A stretch of 64,000 nucleotides of DNA from Burkholderia metallica (GTDB taxonomy: Bacteria; Pseudomonadota; Gammaproteobacteria; Burkholderiales; Burkholderiaceae): the NCBI RefSeq assembly GCF_902832845.1, contig NZ_CADFDB010000007.1, forward strand, positions 186,001-250,000. The letters are read 5' to 3'. The notes beneath the pieces were generated by a model. That model was not told where the DNA came from. It did no database searches and saw only the letters and a program-made list of their open reading frames with translations. Shown here piece by piece: positions 35,848-45,519 of the stretch. The translations under genes and the position numbers were made by a program. Positions within the stretch are counted from its first letter, which is position 1, and each line of letters opens with the position of its first letter.

Positions 35848-36477
35848 ATGGCCCGCAAGACCCGCGAAGAATCGCTCGCCATCAAGCACCGGATCCTCGA
35901 CGCCGCCGAGCTGGTGCTGCTCGACAAGGGTGTCGCGCAAACCGCGATGGCGGATCTCGCCGAAGCCGCCGGGATGTCGCGCGGCGCCGTCTACGGCCAC
36001 TACCGCAACAAGATGGAAGTGTGTCTCGCGATGTGCGACCGCGCGTTCGCCCGCACGTCGGAAGGCTTCGACGCCGGCGACGGACTGCCGCCGCTCGCCA
36101 CGCTGCGGCGCGCCGCATCGCACTATCTGCAGGAATGCGGGGAGCCGGGGCCGATGCAGCGCGTGCTCGTGATCCTCTATACGAAGTGCGAGCAGAGCGA
36201 GGAAAACGGCGCACTGCAGCGCCGCCGCATGCTGCTCGAGCTGCAGATGCTGCGGATCACGAAGGCGCTGCTGCGCCGCGCGATCGCGGCCGGCGAAATC
36301 GCCGCCGATCTCGACGTGCATCTGGCCGCCGTCTATCTCGTGTCGCTGCTCGAAGGCGTGTTCGCGTCGATGATCTGGACCAACCGGCTGCGCGGCAACC
36401 TGTGGAACGACGCCGAGGCGATGCTCGACGCCGGTTTCGACACCGTGCGGACGTCCGCCGCATTACGCTGCCGATGA
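35848..36477 (+). CDS. amrR: TetR-family efflux repressor AmrR
   Basis: A 209-residue regulator. The helix-turn-helix is in TAMADLAEAAGMSRGAVYGHYRNKMEV (residues about 33-59, shown in part by its key AEAAGMSRGAVYGHY), with the AcrR-type C-terminal ligand domain after it. AAGGAA lies before the ATG. Divergent from amrAB-oprA and flanking a perfect palindrome, so it should repress the pump and be released by a ligand. The ligand is unknown. Confidence 0.92.
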   Translation: MARKTREESLAIKHRILDAAELVLLDKGVAQTAMADLAEAAGMSRGAVYGHYRNKMEVCLAMCDRAFARTSEGFDAGDGLPPLATLRRAASHYLQECGEPGPMQRVLVILYTKCEQSEENGALQRRRMLLELQMLRITKALLRRAIAAGEIAADLDVHLAAVYLVSLLEGVFASMIWTNRLRGNLWNDAEAMLDAGFDTVRTSAALRCR

Positions 36478-36734
36478 TGCAGCCGACGACGCAGCCGCGC
36501 GCACAAATTGCCGGACTGATGTAAATCGTCGTAATAAATGCTGATTTAGCCCGACTTACCGCACTGCGAAACGAATGAGCTGACCCTCTTTAAAATTTTT
36601 AACGTTTCGCGGAACATCGGTAGACTGACGCTGTCATCTTTCTTTAGCGTCTTCGTGATAACCGGGTTCGACCCGGTATGCACGCCGCCGTTCGAAGCGG
36701 GCCCGCCCCGCGCGTTGGGTCGAACGGAAACGAC

Positions 36735-36759
36735 ACAGGCCCCTGGCGGGGCCTGTTTT
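36735..36759 (+). terminator. Terminator-like hairpin after amrR
   Basis: ACAGGCCCC (36735-36743), loop TGGC, GGGGCCTGT (36748-36756) and TTTT: nine perfect pairs. It stands about 258 bases after the amrR stop and 90 bases before the M23 gene. The interval 36478-36848 otherwise holds an AT-rich patch at 36580-36605 and a small hairpin (ACCGGG TTCGA CCCGGT near 36660); no gene is supported there. Confidence 0.7.
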
Positions 36760-36848
36760 GTTGCACGCCCGCCGCCCGCCCCGTCGTCGCCCGACGGATG
36801 TGCCGCCGGCGGCCCCTGCCCACACCCCTTTGAACCGCTTTCCTGGAT

Positions 36849-38120
36849 GTGGACATCTTGGTCAAGTCTGTCGCTACACCTGATGCTTTCGCGCCCGGCC
36901 GCGCGCAGCGTATTGTGCGCGCGCTCGTGCCGGCCGCCGTGCTCGGCGCCCTCGCCGCACTCGGCCTCGCTGCGCTGCCGGCCGTGTCGCAGTTGCCGGG
37001 CGCCGTCGAGTCGGGCACGGCCGCGCTGCCGCAGCGCGTGCTGTCCGATACCCCGTTTCCCACCGCGCAGCATTTCGTGACGAGCGAACTCGCCCGCACG
37101 ATCGGCGAGCGCAACGATGCCGGCGAACGTATCGACCGCAGCCAGCAGCCGGGCCTGTTCGCGCCGCTCAGCGCGCACCGCAACGACATGCTCGGCTATG
37201 CGACCCTGTTCCAGTTCGCCGCCCCTGAAAAACAGCACGGGATGCGCGCGGGCGACATCGAGCTCACGCTGTCCGATACGCTGAACCGTCTCGACGTGCC
37301 GCCCGAGGTGCGCATCCAGCTCGGCGATCTCGTCAGCGGCAAGGTCGCGATGCGGGCGAGCGCGCAGCGCGGCGACTACTACCGCGTCGCGTTCGATACG
37401 AACGACGGCACGCCGCGCCTCACCGCGTTCGAACTGCGTGTGGCCGGCCGCACGTTCGGCGCGATCTGGTTCCGCGCGCCGGGCGCCGAGCACGGCGCGT
37501 ACTACACGCTCGACGGCGCGCCGCTCGAAGCCGCCGCCTTCACGATGCCGGTCAAGTGGACGCGCATCAGCTCGTTCTTCGGCGAGCGCATCCATCCGCT
37601 GTCGCAGGCGATGGCGTTCCACACGGGCGTCGATCTCGCCGCGCCGAGCGGCACGCCCGTCGATGCGGCGGCCGACGGCGTCGTGTCGTTCGTCGGCACA
37701 GATCCGGGCGGTTACGGCCGCTATGTGATCGTGGATCACGCCGATGGTTACTCGACCTACTACGCGCACCTGTCCGCGTTCGCGCGCGGCCTGAAGACGG
37801 GCGAAACCGTGAAGCAGGGCCAGCGCATCGGCTCGGTCGGGATGACCGGCGCCGCCACGGGCCCGCACCTGCACTTCGAGGTGCGCGTCGCGAACGATCC
37901 GGTCGACCCGCTCGTCACGCTCGCGAGCGCGCAGACGGCGCTGTCCGACATGCAGCTCACCGCGTTCCGCCAGGAAGCGGCGCAATGGCGCTTCCGCCTC
38001 GCATCGGTCAATACGGCACCGTTCGCGTTCGCGCAGAACGACGGGCCGCTGTGGGGCGATTTCGCGATCGACACGTCGACGCTGCGCGCGGTGTTCAATA
38101 CGCACTACAGCGCGTCCTGA
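36849..38120 (+). CDS. M23-family metallopeptidase (LytM domain)
   Basis: A 423-residue envelope protein. One hydrophobic segment (residues about 22-47) anchors it or serves as a signal. The C-terminal half is an M23 domain with the zinc ligands in FHTGVDLAAP and GPHLHFEV and the usual TYYAHLS between, so it should be an active peptidoglycan endopeptidase. The N-terminal part has the OapA/Csd3-like region seen before such domains. The start is a GTG without a clear Shine-Dalgarno, so the N-terminus is uncertain. It ends 98 bases before the convergent amino-acid transporter operon. Confidence 0.85.
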   Translation: MDILVKSVATPDAFAPGRAQRIVRALVPAAVLGALAALGLAALPAVSQLPGAVESGTAALPQRVLSDTPFPTAQHFVTSELARTIGERNDAGERIDRSQQPGLFAPLSAHRNDMLGYATLFQFAAPEKQHGMRAGDIELTLSDTLNRLDVPPEVRIQLGDLVSGKVAMRASAQRGDYYRVAFDTNDGTPRLTAFELRVAGRTFGAIWFRAPGAEHGAYYTLDGAPLEAAAFTMPVKWTRISSFFGERIHPLSQAMAFHTGVDLAAPSGTPVDAAADGVVSFVGTDPGGYGRYVIVDHADGYSTYYAHLSAFARGLKTGETVKQGQRIGSVGMTGAATGPHLHFEVRVANDPVDPLVTLASAQTALSDMQLTAFRQEAAQWRFRLASVNTAPFAFAQNDGPLWGDFAIDTSTLRAVFNTHYSAS

Positions 38121-38218
38121 CGCTGACGGGTCGACGCGCCCGGGCAGCGGCGCTACGGCCCGCTGCGGGTCACCCCGCGCCGTCGATCTCGCGCAGCACG
38201 CGTCGCCTGCGCGCGCCC

Positions 38219-38944
38219 TCACCGCGCCGGCTCGGTCCGTTCGGCCGCTGCCTGCTCGACGCGCTCCGCCCTCGGCCGCCGCGACAGCAACCAGCGCGCG
38301 GCACCGTCAAGCGACGTACACAGCACCAGATAGATCAGCGCGACGAACAGGAAGATCGGCGCCGGATACACCATCAGCCGGTTGTTCACCTGCGTCGCGA
38401 CGAACGACAGTTCCGGCACGCCGACGATATACGCGAGCGACGTATCCTTCACGAGCGCGACCCACTGGTTGACGAACGACGGCGTCATGATCCGAATCGC
38501 CTGCGGCAGCAGCACGTAGCGCACCGTCTGCCAGCGCGTGAGCCCGAGCGACAGCCCCGCCTGCCATTGCCCGTCGCCGGCCGCGACGATGCCCGCATGC
38601 ACCGCGTGCGCGAGATACGCGCCGCCGATCAGCGCGAGCGCGCACACGACCGTCGCGAGCCCCGGCACGTCCATGTGCAGCAGCACGGGCATCAGAAAAT
38701 ACGTCCAGAAGATCAGCATCAGCACCGGAATCGCGCGGAAGAAGCCGATGAACGCGAGCAGCAGCACGCGTGCGGGACCGCGTGCGAGCGCCATGGCAAC
38801 GCCAAGCGCCACGCCGAGCACGGCCGATGCGGCCGCCGATGCGATCGCCAACACCAGCGACAGCGCGGCGCCGCCTAGCGGGCCGTCCGGAAATGCGCCG
38901 ACGAGCAGGTACGGCAGATTGGAGAGAAGCAGCGAAAGATCCAT
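38219..38944 (-). CDS. gltK: Amino-acid ABC transporter permease (GltK-like)
   Basis: A 241-residue permease of the HisM/GltK type with about five membrane segments and the ATPase-contact loop QWQAGLSLGLTRWQTVRYVLLPQAIRIMTP (key GLSLGLTRWQ). It works with the upstream permease and binding protein to import a polar amino acid, probably glutamate or aspartate by similarity. It starts 2 bases after the stop of the partner permease. No ATP-binding subunit gene follows: the next gene is convergent. Confidence 0.85.
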   Translation of the reverse strand: MDLSLLLSNLPYLLVGAFPDGPLGGAALSLVLAIASAAASAVLGVALGVAMALARGPARVLLLAFIGFFRAIPVLMLIFWTYFLMPVLLHMDVPGLATVVCALALIGGAYLAHAVHAGIVAAGDGQWQAGLSLGLTRWQTVRYVLLPQAIRIMTPSFVNQWVALVKDTSLAYIVGVPELSFVATQVNNRLMVYPAPIFLFVALIYLVLCTSLDGAARWLLSRRPRAERVEQAAAERTEPAR

Positions 38945-38946
38945 CG

Positions 38947-39669
38947 TCAACGCCCCGCTCCGAGCCGATCGCGCCATTGCGTGGCCGCATACGCACCGGC
39001 CTCGATCGCGGCCACCGCCGCGACGTACAGCACGGTCGCCACGCCGAACGCGGCGAACGTCTTGAACGTCTCCGTCTCGACCTGTCGCGATGCATACGAC
39101 AGCTCGGCCACGCCGATCGCCATCGCGAGCGACGAGTTCTTTACGAGATTCATGTATTGGCCGAACAGCGGCGGCAATGCGATTCGCACGGCCTGCGGCA
39201 GCACGACGTAGCGCAACGACTGCATCGGCGTAAGGCCGAGCGCGGCCGCCGCGTCGTGTTGCGCGCGCCGCACGCCGCGCAGGCCCGCTTCGCATTCCTC
39301 AGCGACGAACGCGGCCGTATACGCGCTCAACCCGACCCAGCCCGCGACGAATTCGAACGACGGCCACGCAAGCGCGAACGGGCCCACGCTCACCGTATGG
39401 CGCGCGTTCAGCCATGCGATCCACGTATCGGGCAGCAACGACGCGACGCCGAAATACCAGAACAACAACTGCACCAGCAGCGGCGTATTGCGAAACGCGA
39501 CGACGTACGCGGCCGCCACCGCACGCGGCGCGGCGCCGCGCGCATGCCGCATGACCGCGAGCAGCAGCCCGCCCGCGGTCGCGGCGACGGCCGACGCAGC
39601 CGCGAGGCCGAGCGTCAGCAGGAAGCCCTGCCAGAGCCAGGACAGATATTTGGGAGCCAGCCCGAGCAT
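38947..39669 (-). CDS. gltJ: Amino-acid ABC transporter permease (GltJ-like)
   Basis: A 240-residue permease, partner of the one downstream. The family loop is DAAAALGLTPMQSLRYVVLPQAVRIALPP (key AAALGLTPMQSLRYV). Starts 94 bases after the binding-protein gene. The heterodimer of the two permeases would form the channel in the inner membrane. Confidence 0.86.
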   Translation of the reverse strand: MLGLAPKYLSWLWQGFLLTLGLAAASAVAATAGGLLLAVMRHARGAAPRAVAAAYVVAFRNTPLLVQLLFWYFGVASLLPDTWIAWLNARHTVSVGPFALAWPSFEFVAGWVGLSAYTAAFVAEECEAGLRGVRRAQHDAAAALGLTPMQSLRYVVLPQAVRIALPPLFGQYMNLVKNSSLAMAIGVAELSYASRQVETETFKTFAAFGVATVLYVAAVAAIEAGAYAATQWRDRLGAGR

Positions 39670-39763
39670 GTCGTGTTGCGGGCGCGAAGCGCGCGATCGG
39701 AGAAATACGAACCGCGCCGCGCGGCCGGGGGGCCGGCCGAGCGCGGCGCGCGTGTGATGGGAA

Positions 39764-40579
39764 TCAGGTCTTGTCGCCGATCCGGAAGATGCGCGTGAGC
39801 GGCGTCTTCGTCGTCGGGCCGAACCATGCGTCGTAGATCTGCACGGCGCGGCCGTTCGCCTCGAGCCCCTTCAGCGTGTCGTTGACGAAACCGAGCAGGC
39901 GCGTCTCGCCCTTCGGCACGCCTACACCCATGTAGTCGTTCGAGATCGTGAACGGCGGGATCTCGTAGTTCTGCTTGTCGGGCACGTTCGCGAGCAGCCC
40001 GATCAGCTTCGGGCCGTCCTGCGTGATCGCCTGCACGTTGCCTGCGCGCAGTGCGGCGAACGCGAACGGCGTGTCGTCGTACGCGACGATCGTCGCCTTC
40101 GGGAATTTCTCGCGCAGCGTGATTTCGTTGGTCGTGCCCTTGTCGGCGCCGACACGCAGCCCGTTCAGTTGCTCGGCCGATTTCAGCACGCCCTTCTTCG
40201 CGAGAAACTGCTGGCCCGACGAGAAGTACGGAATGCTGAAGTCGACCTGCTTCGCGCGCTCGTCGGTGATCGTGAAGTTCGCGAGCACGAGGTCGACCTT
40301 GCCGGACGTCAGGAACGGAATGCGGTTCGCCGGATTGGTCGGCTGCAGTTGCAGCTTCACGCCGAGCTTGTCGGCAAGCGCCTTCGCATAGTCGACGTCG
40401 AGACCGACGATGTGATTGCTTTTGCCGTCGACATAACCGAACGGCGGATTGCTGTCGAACGTCGCAACGCGCAGCACGCCGGCCTTCTTGATGTCGTCGA
40501 GACGGTCCGCGTGCGCGACGGTGCCGGCGGTGATGAGTGCAGCCCCGACGAGCCACATAGCGAGAGTGTGGATTTTCAT
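39764..40579 (-). CDS. gltI: Amino-acid ABC transporter periplasmic binding protein
   Basis: A 271-residue family 3 solute-binding protein. The signal peptide ends at TVAHA; the mature protein starts DRLDDIKKAGVLRVATFDSNPPFGYVD. DVDYAKALADKLGV and the arginine in KVDLVLANFTITDERAKQ mark the ligand-binding lobe. It captures the substrate in the periplasm. ATG at 40579 chosen over far upstream starts because it begins a normal signal peptide and has AGGT before it. The exact amino acid cannot be read. Confidence 0.88.
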   Translation of the reverse strand: MKIHTLAMWLVGAALITAGTVAHADRLDDIKKAGVLRVATFDSNPPFGYVDGKSNHIVGLDVDYAKALADKLGVKLQLQPTNPANRIPFLTSGKVDLVLANFTITDERAKQVDFSIPYFSSGQQFLAKKGVLKSAEQLNGLRVGADKGTTNEITLREKFPKATIVAYDDTPFAFAALRAGNVQAITQDGPKLIGLLANVPDKQNYEIPPFTISNDYMGVGVPKGETRLLGFVNDTLKGLEANGRAVQIYDAWFGPTTKTPLTRIFRIGDKT

Positions 40580-40780
40580 GAGCACGACCTGATTTGTTAT
40601 GAAGGCCGCCGCGGATCGCGCGGCGGCCCGGTTCGAAGAACATCGCGACGGAGTGTGTCGTCGCGAAGCCGCTAACGTATCAGCGCGTGCGGCGAATCCG
40701 AACCAACAAATGGTGCTTTGCTCAGCGGGTTTCGTGATGAGGCTGAGGCTCGCGGGCGACGGGCACGCATCGCCGCGCAC

Positions 40781-40811
40781 AAAAAAAGACGCCCGCTGCA
40801 CGCAGCGGGCG
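40781..40811 (-). terminator. Intrinsic terminator (minus strand), downstream of two
   Basis: CGCCCGCTGC (40790-40799), loop AC, GCAGCGGGCG (40802-40811), ten perfect pairs, followed on the minus strand by a run of seven T after GTC. It stops transcripts entering from kgtP, or it could act in a long gltI leader if the gltI promoter lies upstream of it. The gap 40580-41041 holds only the two terminators and the unseen gltI promoter. Confidence 0.88.
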
Positions 40812-40944
40812 CGAATCCCAGTCAAGGAGGTGTCACACGAACTACGGGTTCAGAATAAAAGGATCGCCCGCGGCGAACAACGAAGCGATTGCGATATCGA
40901 TATCGTCGGCGCGCGGATGTGCTTCCGAGCAGACGCTCCCCCTC

Positions 40945-40981
40945 AAACAAAACGGCGCTCCACCGTACGGGTGGAGCGCCG
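40945..40981 (-). terminator. Intrinsic terminator of kgtP
   Basis: CGGCGCTCCACC (40953-40964) pairs with GGTGGAGCGCCG (40970-40981), twelve perfect pairs, loop of five. On the minus strand it begins 60 bases after the kgtP stop and is followed by GTTTTGTTTG. Confidence 0.88.
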
Positions 40982-41041
40982 CTCGTTGCCGGTCGCGGCG
41001 GGCAGCCTCGGCCCCGGGGCCGGGCTACACGTCGCGCACGA

Positions 41042-42346
41042 TCACGGCTCGTGACGCAGATACCCTTCCTTGCTCGGATCGCGCATCCGCCACGACACGA
41101 TCAGCGAGATCGCGCACAGCACGGTCACGTACCAGTAGAAGGTTTCCTCGCTGCCGATCGACTTGAACCACAGCGCGACGTACTCGGCCGAGCCGCCGAA
41201 GATCGCGTTCGCGACCGCGTACGACAAACCGACGCCCATCGCGCGCACTTCCGGCGGAAACATCTCGGCCTTGATCAGCCCGCTGATCGACGTGTAGAAG
41301 CTGACGATCGCAAGCGCGACCGTGATCAGCACGAACGCGGCCACCGGGCTCGTCACGTCCTTCAGCGCATGCATCAGCGGCACCGTGCCGATCACCGCGA
41401 ACGAGCCGAACAGGATCATCGACGTGCGGCGGCCGATCCGGTCGGACAGCGCGCCGAACACCGGCTGCATCAGCATGTAGACGAGCAGCGCGACGGTCAT
41501 CACGTTGCTGGCCGTCTTCGCATGCATGCCGGCCGTGTTCACCAGGTACTTCTGCATGTACGTCGTGAACGTGTAGAAGATCAGCGAGCCGCCGGCCGTG
41601 AAGCCGACCACCGTGAAGAATGCGCCCTTGTGCTGCCACACGCCGCGGATCGTGCCCGCGTCTTTCTTGTCGCGCGACGCGGTCGTCGACGTCTCGTCGA
41701 GCGACTTGCGCAGGTACAGCGAGATCAGCGCGGCCGCCGCGCCGACCACGAACGGAATGCGCCAGCCCCACGCCTTCAGGTCGTCGGCCGACAGCGTCTG
41801 CTGCAGGATCACGAGCACGAGCAGCGCGCACAGCTGGCCGCCGATCAGCGTCACGTACTGGAACGACGCGAAGAAGCCGCGGCGGCCCTTCAGCGCCACC
41901 TCGCTCATGTAGGTCGCGCTGGTGCCGTACTCGCCGCCCACCGACAGCCCCTGGAACAGCCGCGCGACCAGCAGCAGCGCCGGTGCGAGCGCGCCGATCT
42001 GCGCATAGGTCGGCAGCACCGCGATCACGAGCGAGCCGCCGCACATCATCAGCACCGAGATCATCATCGCGTTGCGGCGGCCGTGGCGATCGGCGATGCG
42101 GCCGAACAGCCAGCCGCCGATCGGACGCATCAGGAAGCCGGCCGCGAACACGCCCGCCGTGTTCAGCAGTTGGGTCGTCGTGTTGCCGCTCGGGAAAAAC
42201 GCCGGCGCGAAGTACAGCGCGCAGAACGAGTAGATGTAGAAGTCGAACCACTCGACGAGGTTGCCCGACGAGGCGCCGACGATGGCGAACACGCGCCGCC
42301 GGGTGTCGTGCGCGGACAGCGCAGCTTGGTCGGTCTGGACGTCCAT
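41042..42346 (-). CDS. kgtP: 2-oxoglutarate/dicarboxylate MFS permease (KgtP-like)
   Basis: A 434-residue major facilitator of the metabolite:proton symporter group, close in length to E. coli KgtP (432). It has the family blocks [14 protein letters not shown] near the first membrane segment, [13 protein letters not shown] in the second cytoplasmic loop, and [19 protein letters not shown] in segment 4-5. The likely cargo is 2-oxoglutarate with a proton, but related proteins carry proline, shikimate or citrate. ATG at 42346 has AAGGAA before it; a longer in-frame start lacks one. Single-gene unit with its own terminator. Confidence 0.86.
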   Translation of the reverse strand: MDVQTDQAALSAHDTRRRVFAIVGASSGNLVEWFDFYIYSFCALYFAPAFFPSGNTTTQLLNTAGVFAAGFLMRPIGGWLFGRIADRHGRRNAMMISVLMMCGGSLVIAVLPTYAQIGALAPALLLVARLFQGLSVGGEYGTSATYMSEVALKGRRGFFASFQYVTLIGGQLCALLVLVILQQTLSADDLKAWGWRIPFVVGAAAALISLYLRKSLDETSTTASRDKKDAGTIRGVWQHKGAFFTVVGFTAGGSLIFYTFTTYMQKYLVNTAGMHAKTASNVMTVALLVYMLMQPVFGALSDRIGRRTSMILFGSFAVIGTVPLMHALKDVTSPVAAFVLITVALAIVSFYTSISGLIKAEMFPPEVRAMGVGLSYAVANAIFGGSAEYVALWFKSIGSEETFYWYVTVLCAISLIVSWRMRDPSKEGYLRHEP

Positions 42347-42526
42347 GGATTGGTCAGTTCCTTTTAGTGCTTTCTGGGCGAGACGGCCGGGGCCGCCGCG
42401 TGCGGTCGCACGTGGCACCGGTTCCGGTGCACGGCGCTACGGGATTTTAGCGAAATGTAAAGTAACGGGCTCTCCGGGTTCGTCCTGATGTAGAAAATTT
42501 TTCTCCTATCACGCGTTCGTCATATG

Positions 42527-42550
42527 AAAACGCCAGCCCGAGGCTGGCGT
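42527..42550 (-). terminator. Terminator of the prkA-yeaH-spoVR operon
   Basis: ACGCCAGCC (42530-42538), loop CGA, GGCTGGCGT (42542-42550), nine perfect pairs. On the minus strand it begins 28 bases after the spoVR stop and ends in TTTT. Confidence 0.85.
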
Positions 42551-42577
42551 CCGATGCAAACTTTGCGCGGTCGACGT

Positions 42578-44101
42578 TCAGATTCGTACCTCCGGCGGCA
42601 CGTAGCGGCACTCGTAGCGCTTGCGCACGGTGCCGGCCTCGTCGACGCTTTCCAGGAACACGTCGAACTGCCAGAGCCGCGCCATGTGCTTGAGCACCTC
42701 GTCGCTGTCGTTCGACAGGTGACGGTTGTCGGTCATGAAGTGGCGCAGCGTGAGGCTGCGGTCGCCGCGCGTGTTCACCGCCCACACCTGGATGTTCGGC
42801 TCGCGGTGATGGATGTCGTACTGCCGCGACAGCGCCTGCCGCACGTACTGGTAGCCTGAATCGTCGTGGATCGCCGACACCTCGAGCGAATCGCGCATGT
42901 CGTCGTCGAGCACCGAGAAAAGCCGCATGTCGCGGATCAGGCTCGGCGACAGGTACTGCGCGATGAAGCTCTCGTCCTTGAAGTTGCGCATCGCGTAGTG
43001 CATCGCCGGCAGCCACGGCGTGCCCGCGATCTCCGGAAACCACTTGTAGTCCTCTTCTGTCGGCGCTTCGCAGATCCGCCGGATGTCGCTCATCATCGAG
43101 AAGCCGAGCGCATACGGGTTGATCCCGCTGTAGTACGGCTTCGTGACGGGCGGCTGATAGACCACGTTGCTGTGCGAATGCAGGAATTCCATCATGAAGC
43201 CGTCTTCCAGCTTCCCCTGGTTGTACAGCGTGTTCAGCAGCGTGTAGTGCCAGAAGGTCGCCCAGCCTTCGTTCATTACCTGCGTCTGCCGCTGCGGGTA
43301 GAAATACTGGCCGATCTTGCGCACGATGCGGATCACTTCCCGCTCCCACGGTTCGAGCAGCGGCGCATTCTTCTCCGCGAAATACAGCAGGTTCTCCTGC
43401 GGCTCGGGCGGATAGCGGTCGTCCAGCTCTTCCGTCAGTTCAGGCTTCTTGCCCGGCAGCGTGCGCCACAGTTCGTTCACCTGCGACTGCAGGTATGCCT
43501 CGCGCTCGCGCCGCAGTGCCGCTTCCTTCGACAGCGACGGCTTCTGCGGCCGCTTGTAGCGGTCGACGCCGTAGTTCATCAGCGCATGGCACGAATCGAG
43601 CAGTTCCTCGACCCGATCGAGGCCGTAGCGCTCCTCGCATTCCGCGACGTAGTTCTTCGCGTACACGAGATAGTCGATGATCGCGTGCGCGTCGGTCCAC
43701 AACCGGAACAGGTAGTTGCCCTTGAAGAACGAGTTGTGTCCGTACGCCGCGTGCGCGATGACGAGCGCCTGCATCGTCATCGTGTTCTCTTCCATCAGGT
43801 ACGCGATGCACGGGTTCGAGTTGATGACGATTTCGTAGGCGAGCCCCATCTGGCCGCGACGGTAGCTCTTCTCGGTCGACAGGAAGTGCTTGCCGAACGA
43901 CCAGTGACGGTAGTTGACGGGCATCCCGACCGACGCGTACGCGTCCATCATCTGCTCGGCGCTGATCAGTTCGAGCTGGATCGGGTAGATGTCGAGCTCG
44001 TATTGTTCGGCGACCTGCGAGATGTGCGTGTCGTATTCCTCGAGCAGTTCGAACGTCCAGTCGGACGGGCACGGCAGCGGCTTGCGTTCGGCAACGTTCA
44101 T
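42578..44101 (-). CDS. SpoVR family protein (YcgB-like)
   Basis: A 507-residue cytoplasmic protein, close to E. coli YcgB (510). Conserved blocks include YPIQLELISAEQMMDAYAS, MPVNYRHWSFGKHF and EGWATFWHYTLLNTLY (NEGWATFWH looks like a metal-site type motif). Molecular activity is not established; the family goes with PrkA and YeaH in stress and stationary phase. The start at 44101 follows AAAGGA with good spacing and gives the family length. An in-frame ATG at 44254, which overlaps the yeaH stop by 4 bases, would add 51 low-complexity residues (558 total) and may also be used. Confidence 0.88.
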   Translation of the reverse strand: MNVAERKPLPCPSDWTFELLEEYDTHISQVAEQYELDIYPIQLELISAEQMMDAYASVGMPVNYRHWSFGKHFLSTEKSYRRGQMGLAYEIVINSNPCIAYLMEENTMTMQALVIAHAAYGHNSFFKGNYLFRLWTDAHAIIDYLVYAKNYVAECEERYGLDRVEELLDSCHALMNYGVDRYKRPQKPSLSKEAALRREREAYLQSQVNELWRTLPGKKPELTEELDDRYPPEPQENLLYFAEKNAPLLEPWEREVIRIVRKIGQYFYPQRQTQVMNEGWATFWHYTLLNTLYNQGKLEDGFMMEFLHSHSNVVYQPPVTKPYYSGINPYALGFSMMSDIRRICEAPTEEDYKWFPEIAGTPWLPAMHYAMRNFKDESFIAQYLSPSLIRDMRLFSVLDDDMRDSLEVSAIHDDSGYQYVRQALSRQYDIHHREPNIQVWAVNTRGDRSLTLRHFMTDNRHLSNDSDEVLKHMARLWQFDVFLESVDEAGTVRKRYECRYVPPEVRI

Positions 44102-44250
44102 ACGCGCTTCCTTTTGCCCGGCAGCGGGCAAGTCGGCGGCCGGCGGCGGTTCGGCCTGCCCGCGTTGCTGCGATGCGGCAGGACCGGCCTTGTCGTCGCC
44201 GGAAGGGCGCGGCGCATAGCCGCGCGACTCGTTGTGCAGATGGCGGGTCG

Positions 44251-45519
44251 TCATGACATTTCCACCTGCTTTTCGAACAATTCGCGAAACACCGGGTAGA
44301 TGTCGGCAGCCGATTCCACTTTTTTCATCGCGAGATGCGGCTGCGACAACGCCAGTTGCGCGTATTCCAGCCACAGGTTCTGCTCTTCCGGCGCGACCTG
44401 GATATACGCGAAGTAACGCGTCTTCGTGAGGATATCCTCTTCCAGGATTTTGCGACACTTGGGCGAATCGTCAGTCCAGTTGTCGCCGTCGGACGCCTGC
44501 GCGCCGTAGATGTTCCACTCGGTCGGCGAGTAGCGCTCGTTCATCACCTTGCGCATCAGTTCGAGCGCACTCGACACCACCGTGCCGCCGCTTTCGGTCG
44601 AATGGAAGAAGGTGTCTTCGTCCACTTCCTCGGCGCGCGTGTGGTGACGGATGAACACGACCTCGATGCGCTCGTAGTTGCGCTTGAGGAACAGGTACAG
44701 CAGGATGAAGAAGCGCTTCGACAGATCCTTGCGCTGCTCGTCCATCGAGCCCGACACGTCCATCAGGCAGAACATCACCGCCTGGCTCGACGGTTGCGGC
44801 TGCTTCACGCGGTTGATGTAGCGCAGGTCGAACGGATCGATGAATGGAATCCGCCAGATGCGCCCCTTCAGGTGGTGGATTTCGGCCTCGAGCACCGCGA
44901 TTTCCGCGCGCCGGTCTTCCGGATCGCCCTTCATCGCCTCGAGCTGCGCTTCGAGTTCGCGCAGCTCGTTGACGAGCGGCGAACCGAGCGCGATGCGTCG
45001 CCCGAGCGCGCTGCGCAGCGAACGCACGACGTCGATGTTGTTCGGCGTGCCTTCCGCCGACCAGCCCGCGCGCACGTTCTTCCAGCTCGGCACCGTCAGC
45101 AGGTGTGTCTTCACGAGGCGCGGCAGTTCGAGATCGTCGAAGAAGTACTGCATGAACTCGTCGCGCGACAGCTCGAACACGAAGTCGTCCTGCCCTTCGC
45201 CCTCGTTGCTCGCCTGACTTCCTCCGCCGCCCGAGCCGCCCTGCGGACGCGGAATCTTGTCGCCGCGCACGTAGTCCTCGTTGCCGGGGTGCACATATTC
45301 ACGACGTCCGCCCGGCCCGTGCCGGAAGTTCGGCTCCGCGATGTCCTTGCGCGGAATCGTGATGCTTTGCGTGCTCTGGATATCCTTGATGCTACGGTCG
45401 CGCACCGCGTCCGACACGGCACGACGAATGTAGTTCTTGACGCGACGCAGAAAGCGTTCGCGGTTGGCGATGCTCTTGTTCTTGCCGGCCAGCCTGCGGT
45501 CGATGATTTGATGAAGCAC
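44251..45519 (-). CDS. yeaH: DUF444 protein with von Willebrand A-like domain (YeaH)
   Basis: A 422-residue protein. The N-terminal part binds nothing known; the C-terminal half is vWA-like with the metal-site motif FCLMDVSGSMDEQ. A Gly/Ser-rich stretch (GGSGGGGSQ) lies near residue 95. In E. coli YeaH is co-expressed with the kinase YeaG, and the pair acts in stress response. The start is a GTG at 45519 with GGGAG about 8 bases before it. It lies 125 bases after prkA, an interval that holds a hairpin, and leads into spoVR. Confidence 0.9.
   Translation of the reverse strand: MLHQIIDRRLAGKNKSIANRERFLRRVKNYIRRAVSDAVRDRSIKDIQSTQSITIPRKDIAEPNFRHGPGGRREYVHPGNEDYVRGDKIPRPQGGSGGGGSQASNEGEGQDDFVFELSRDEFMQYFFDDLELPRLVKTHLLTVPSWKNVRAGWSAEGTPNNIDVVRSLRSALGRRIALGSPLVNELRELEAQLEAMKGDPEDRRAEIAVLEAEIHHLKGRIWRIPFIDPFDLRYINRVKQPQPSSQAVMFCLMDVSGSMDEQRKDLSKRFFILLYLFLKRNYERIEVVFIRHHTRAEEVDEDTFFHSTESGGTVVSSALELMRKVMNERYSPTEWNIYGAQASDGDNWTDDSPKCRKILEEDILTKTRYFAYIQVAPEEQNLWLEYAQLALSQPHLAMKKVESAADIYPVFRELFEKQVEMS

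Noticed and set aside
36650-36700. tRNA-like T-arm (GGTTCGACCC) after amrR
   Set aside because: The hairpin has a 5-base loop, and no acceptor stem, anticodon arm or CCA fits around it.
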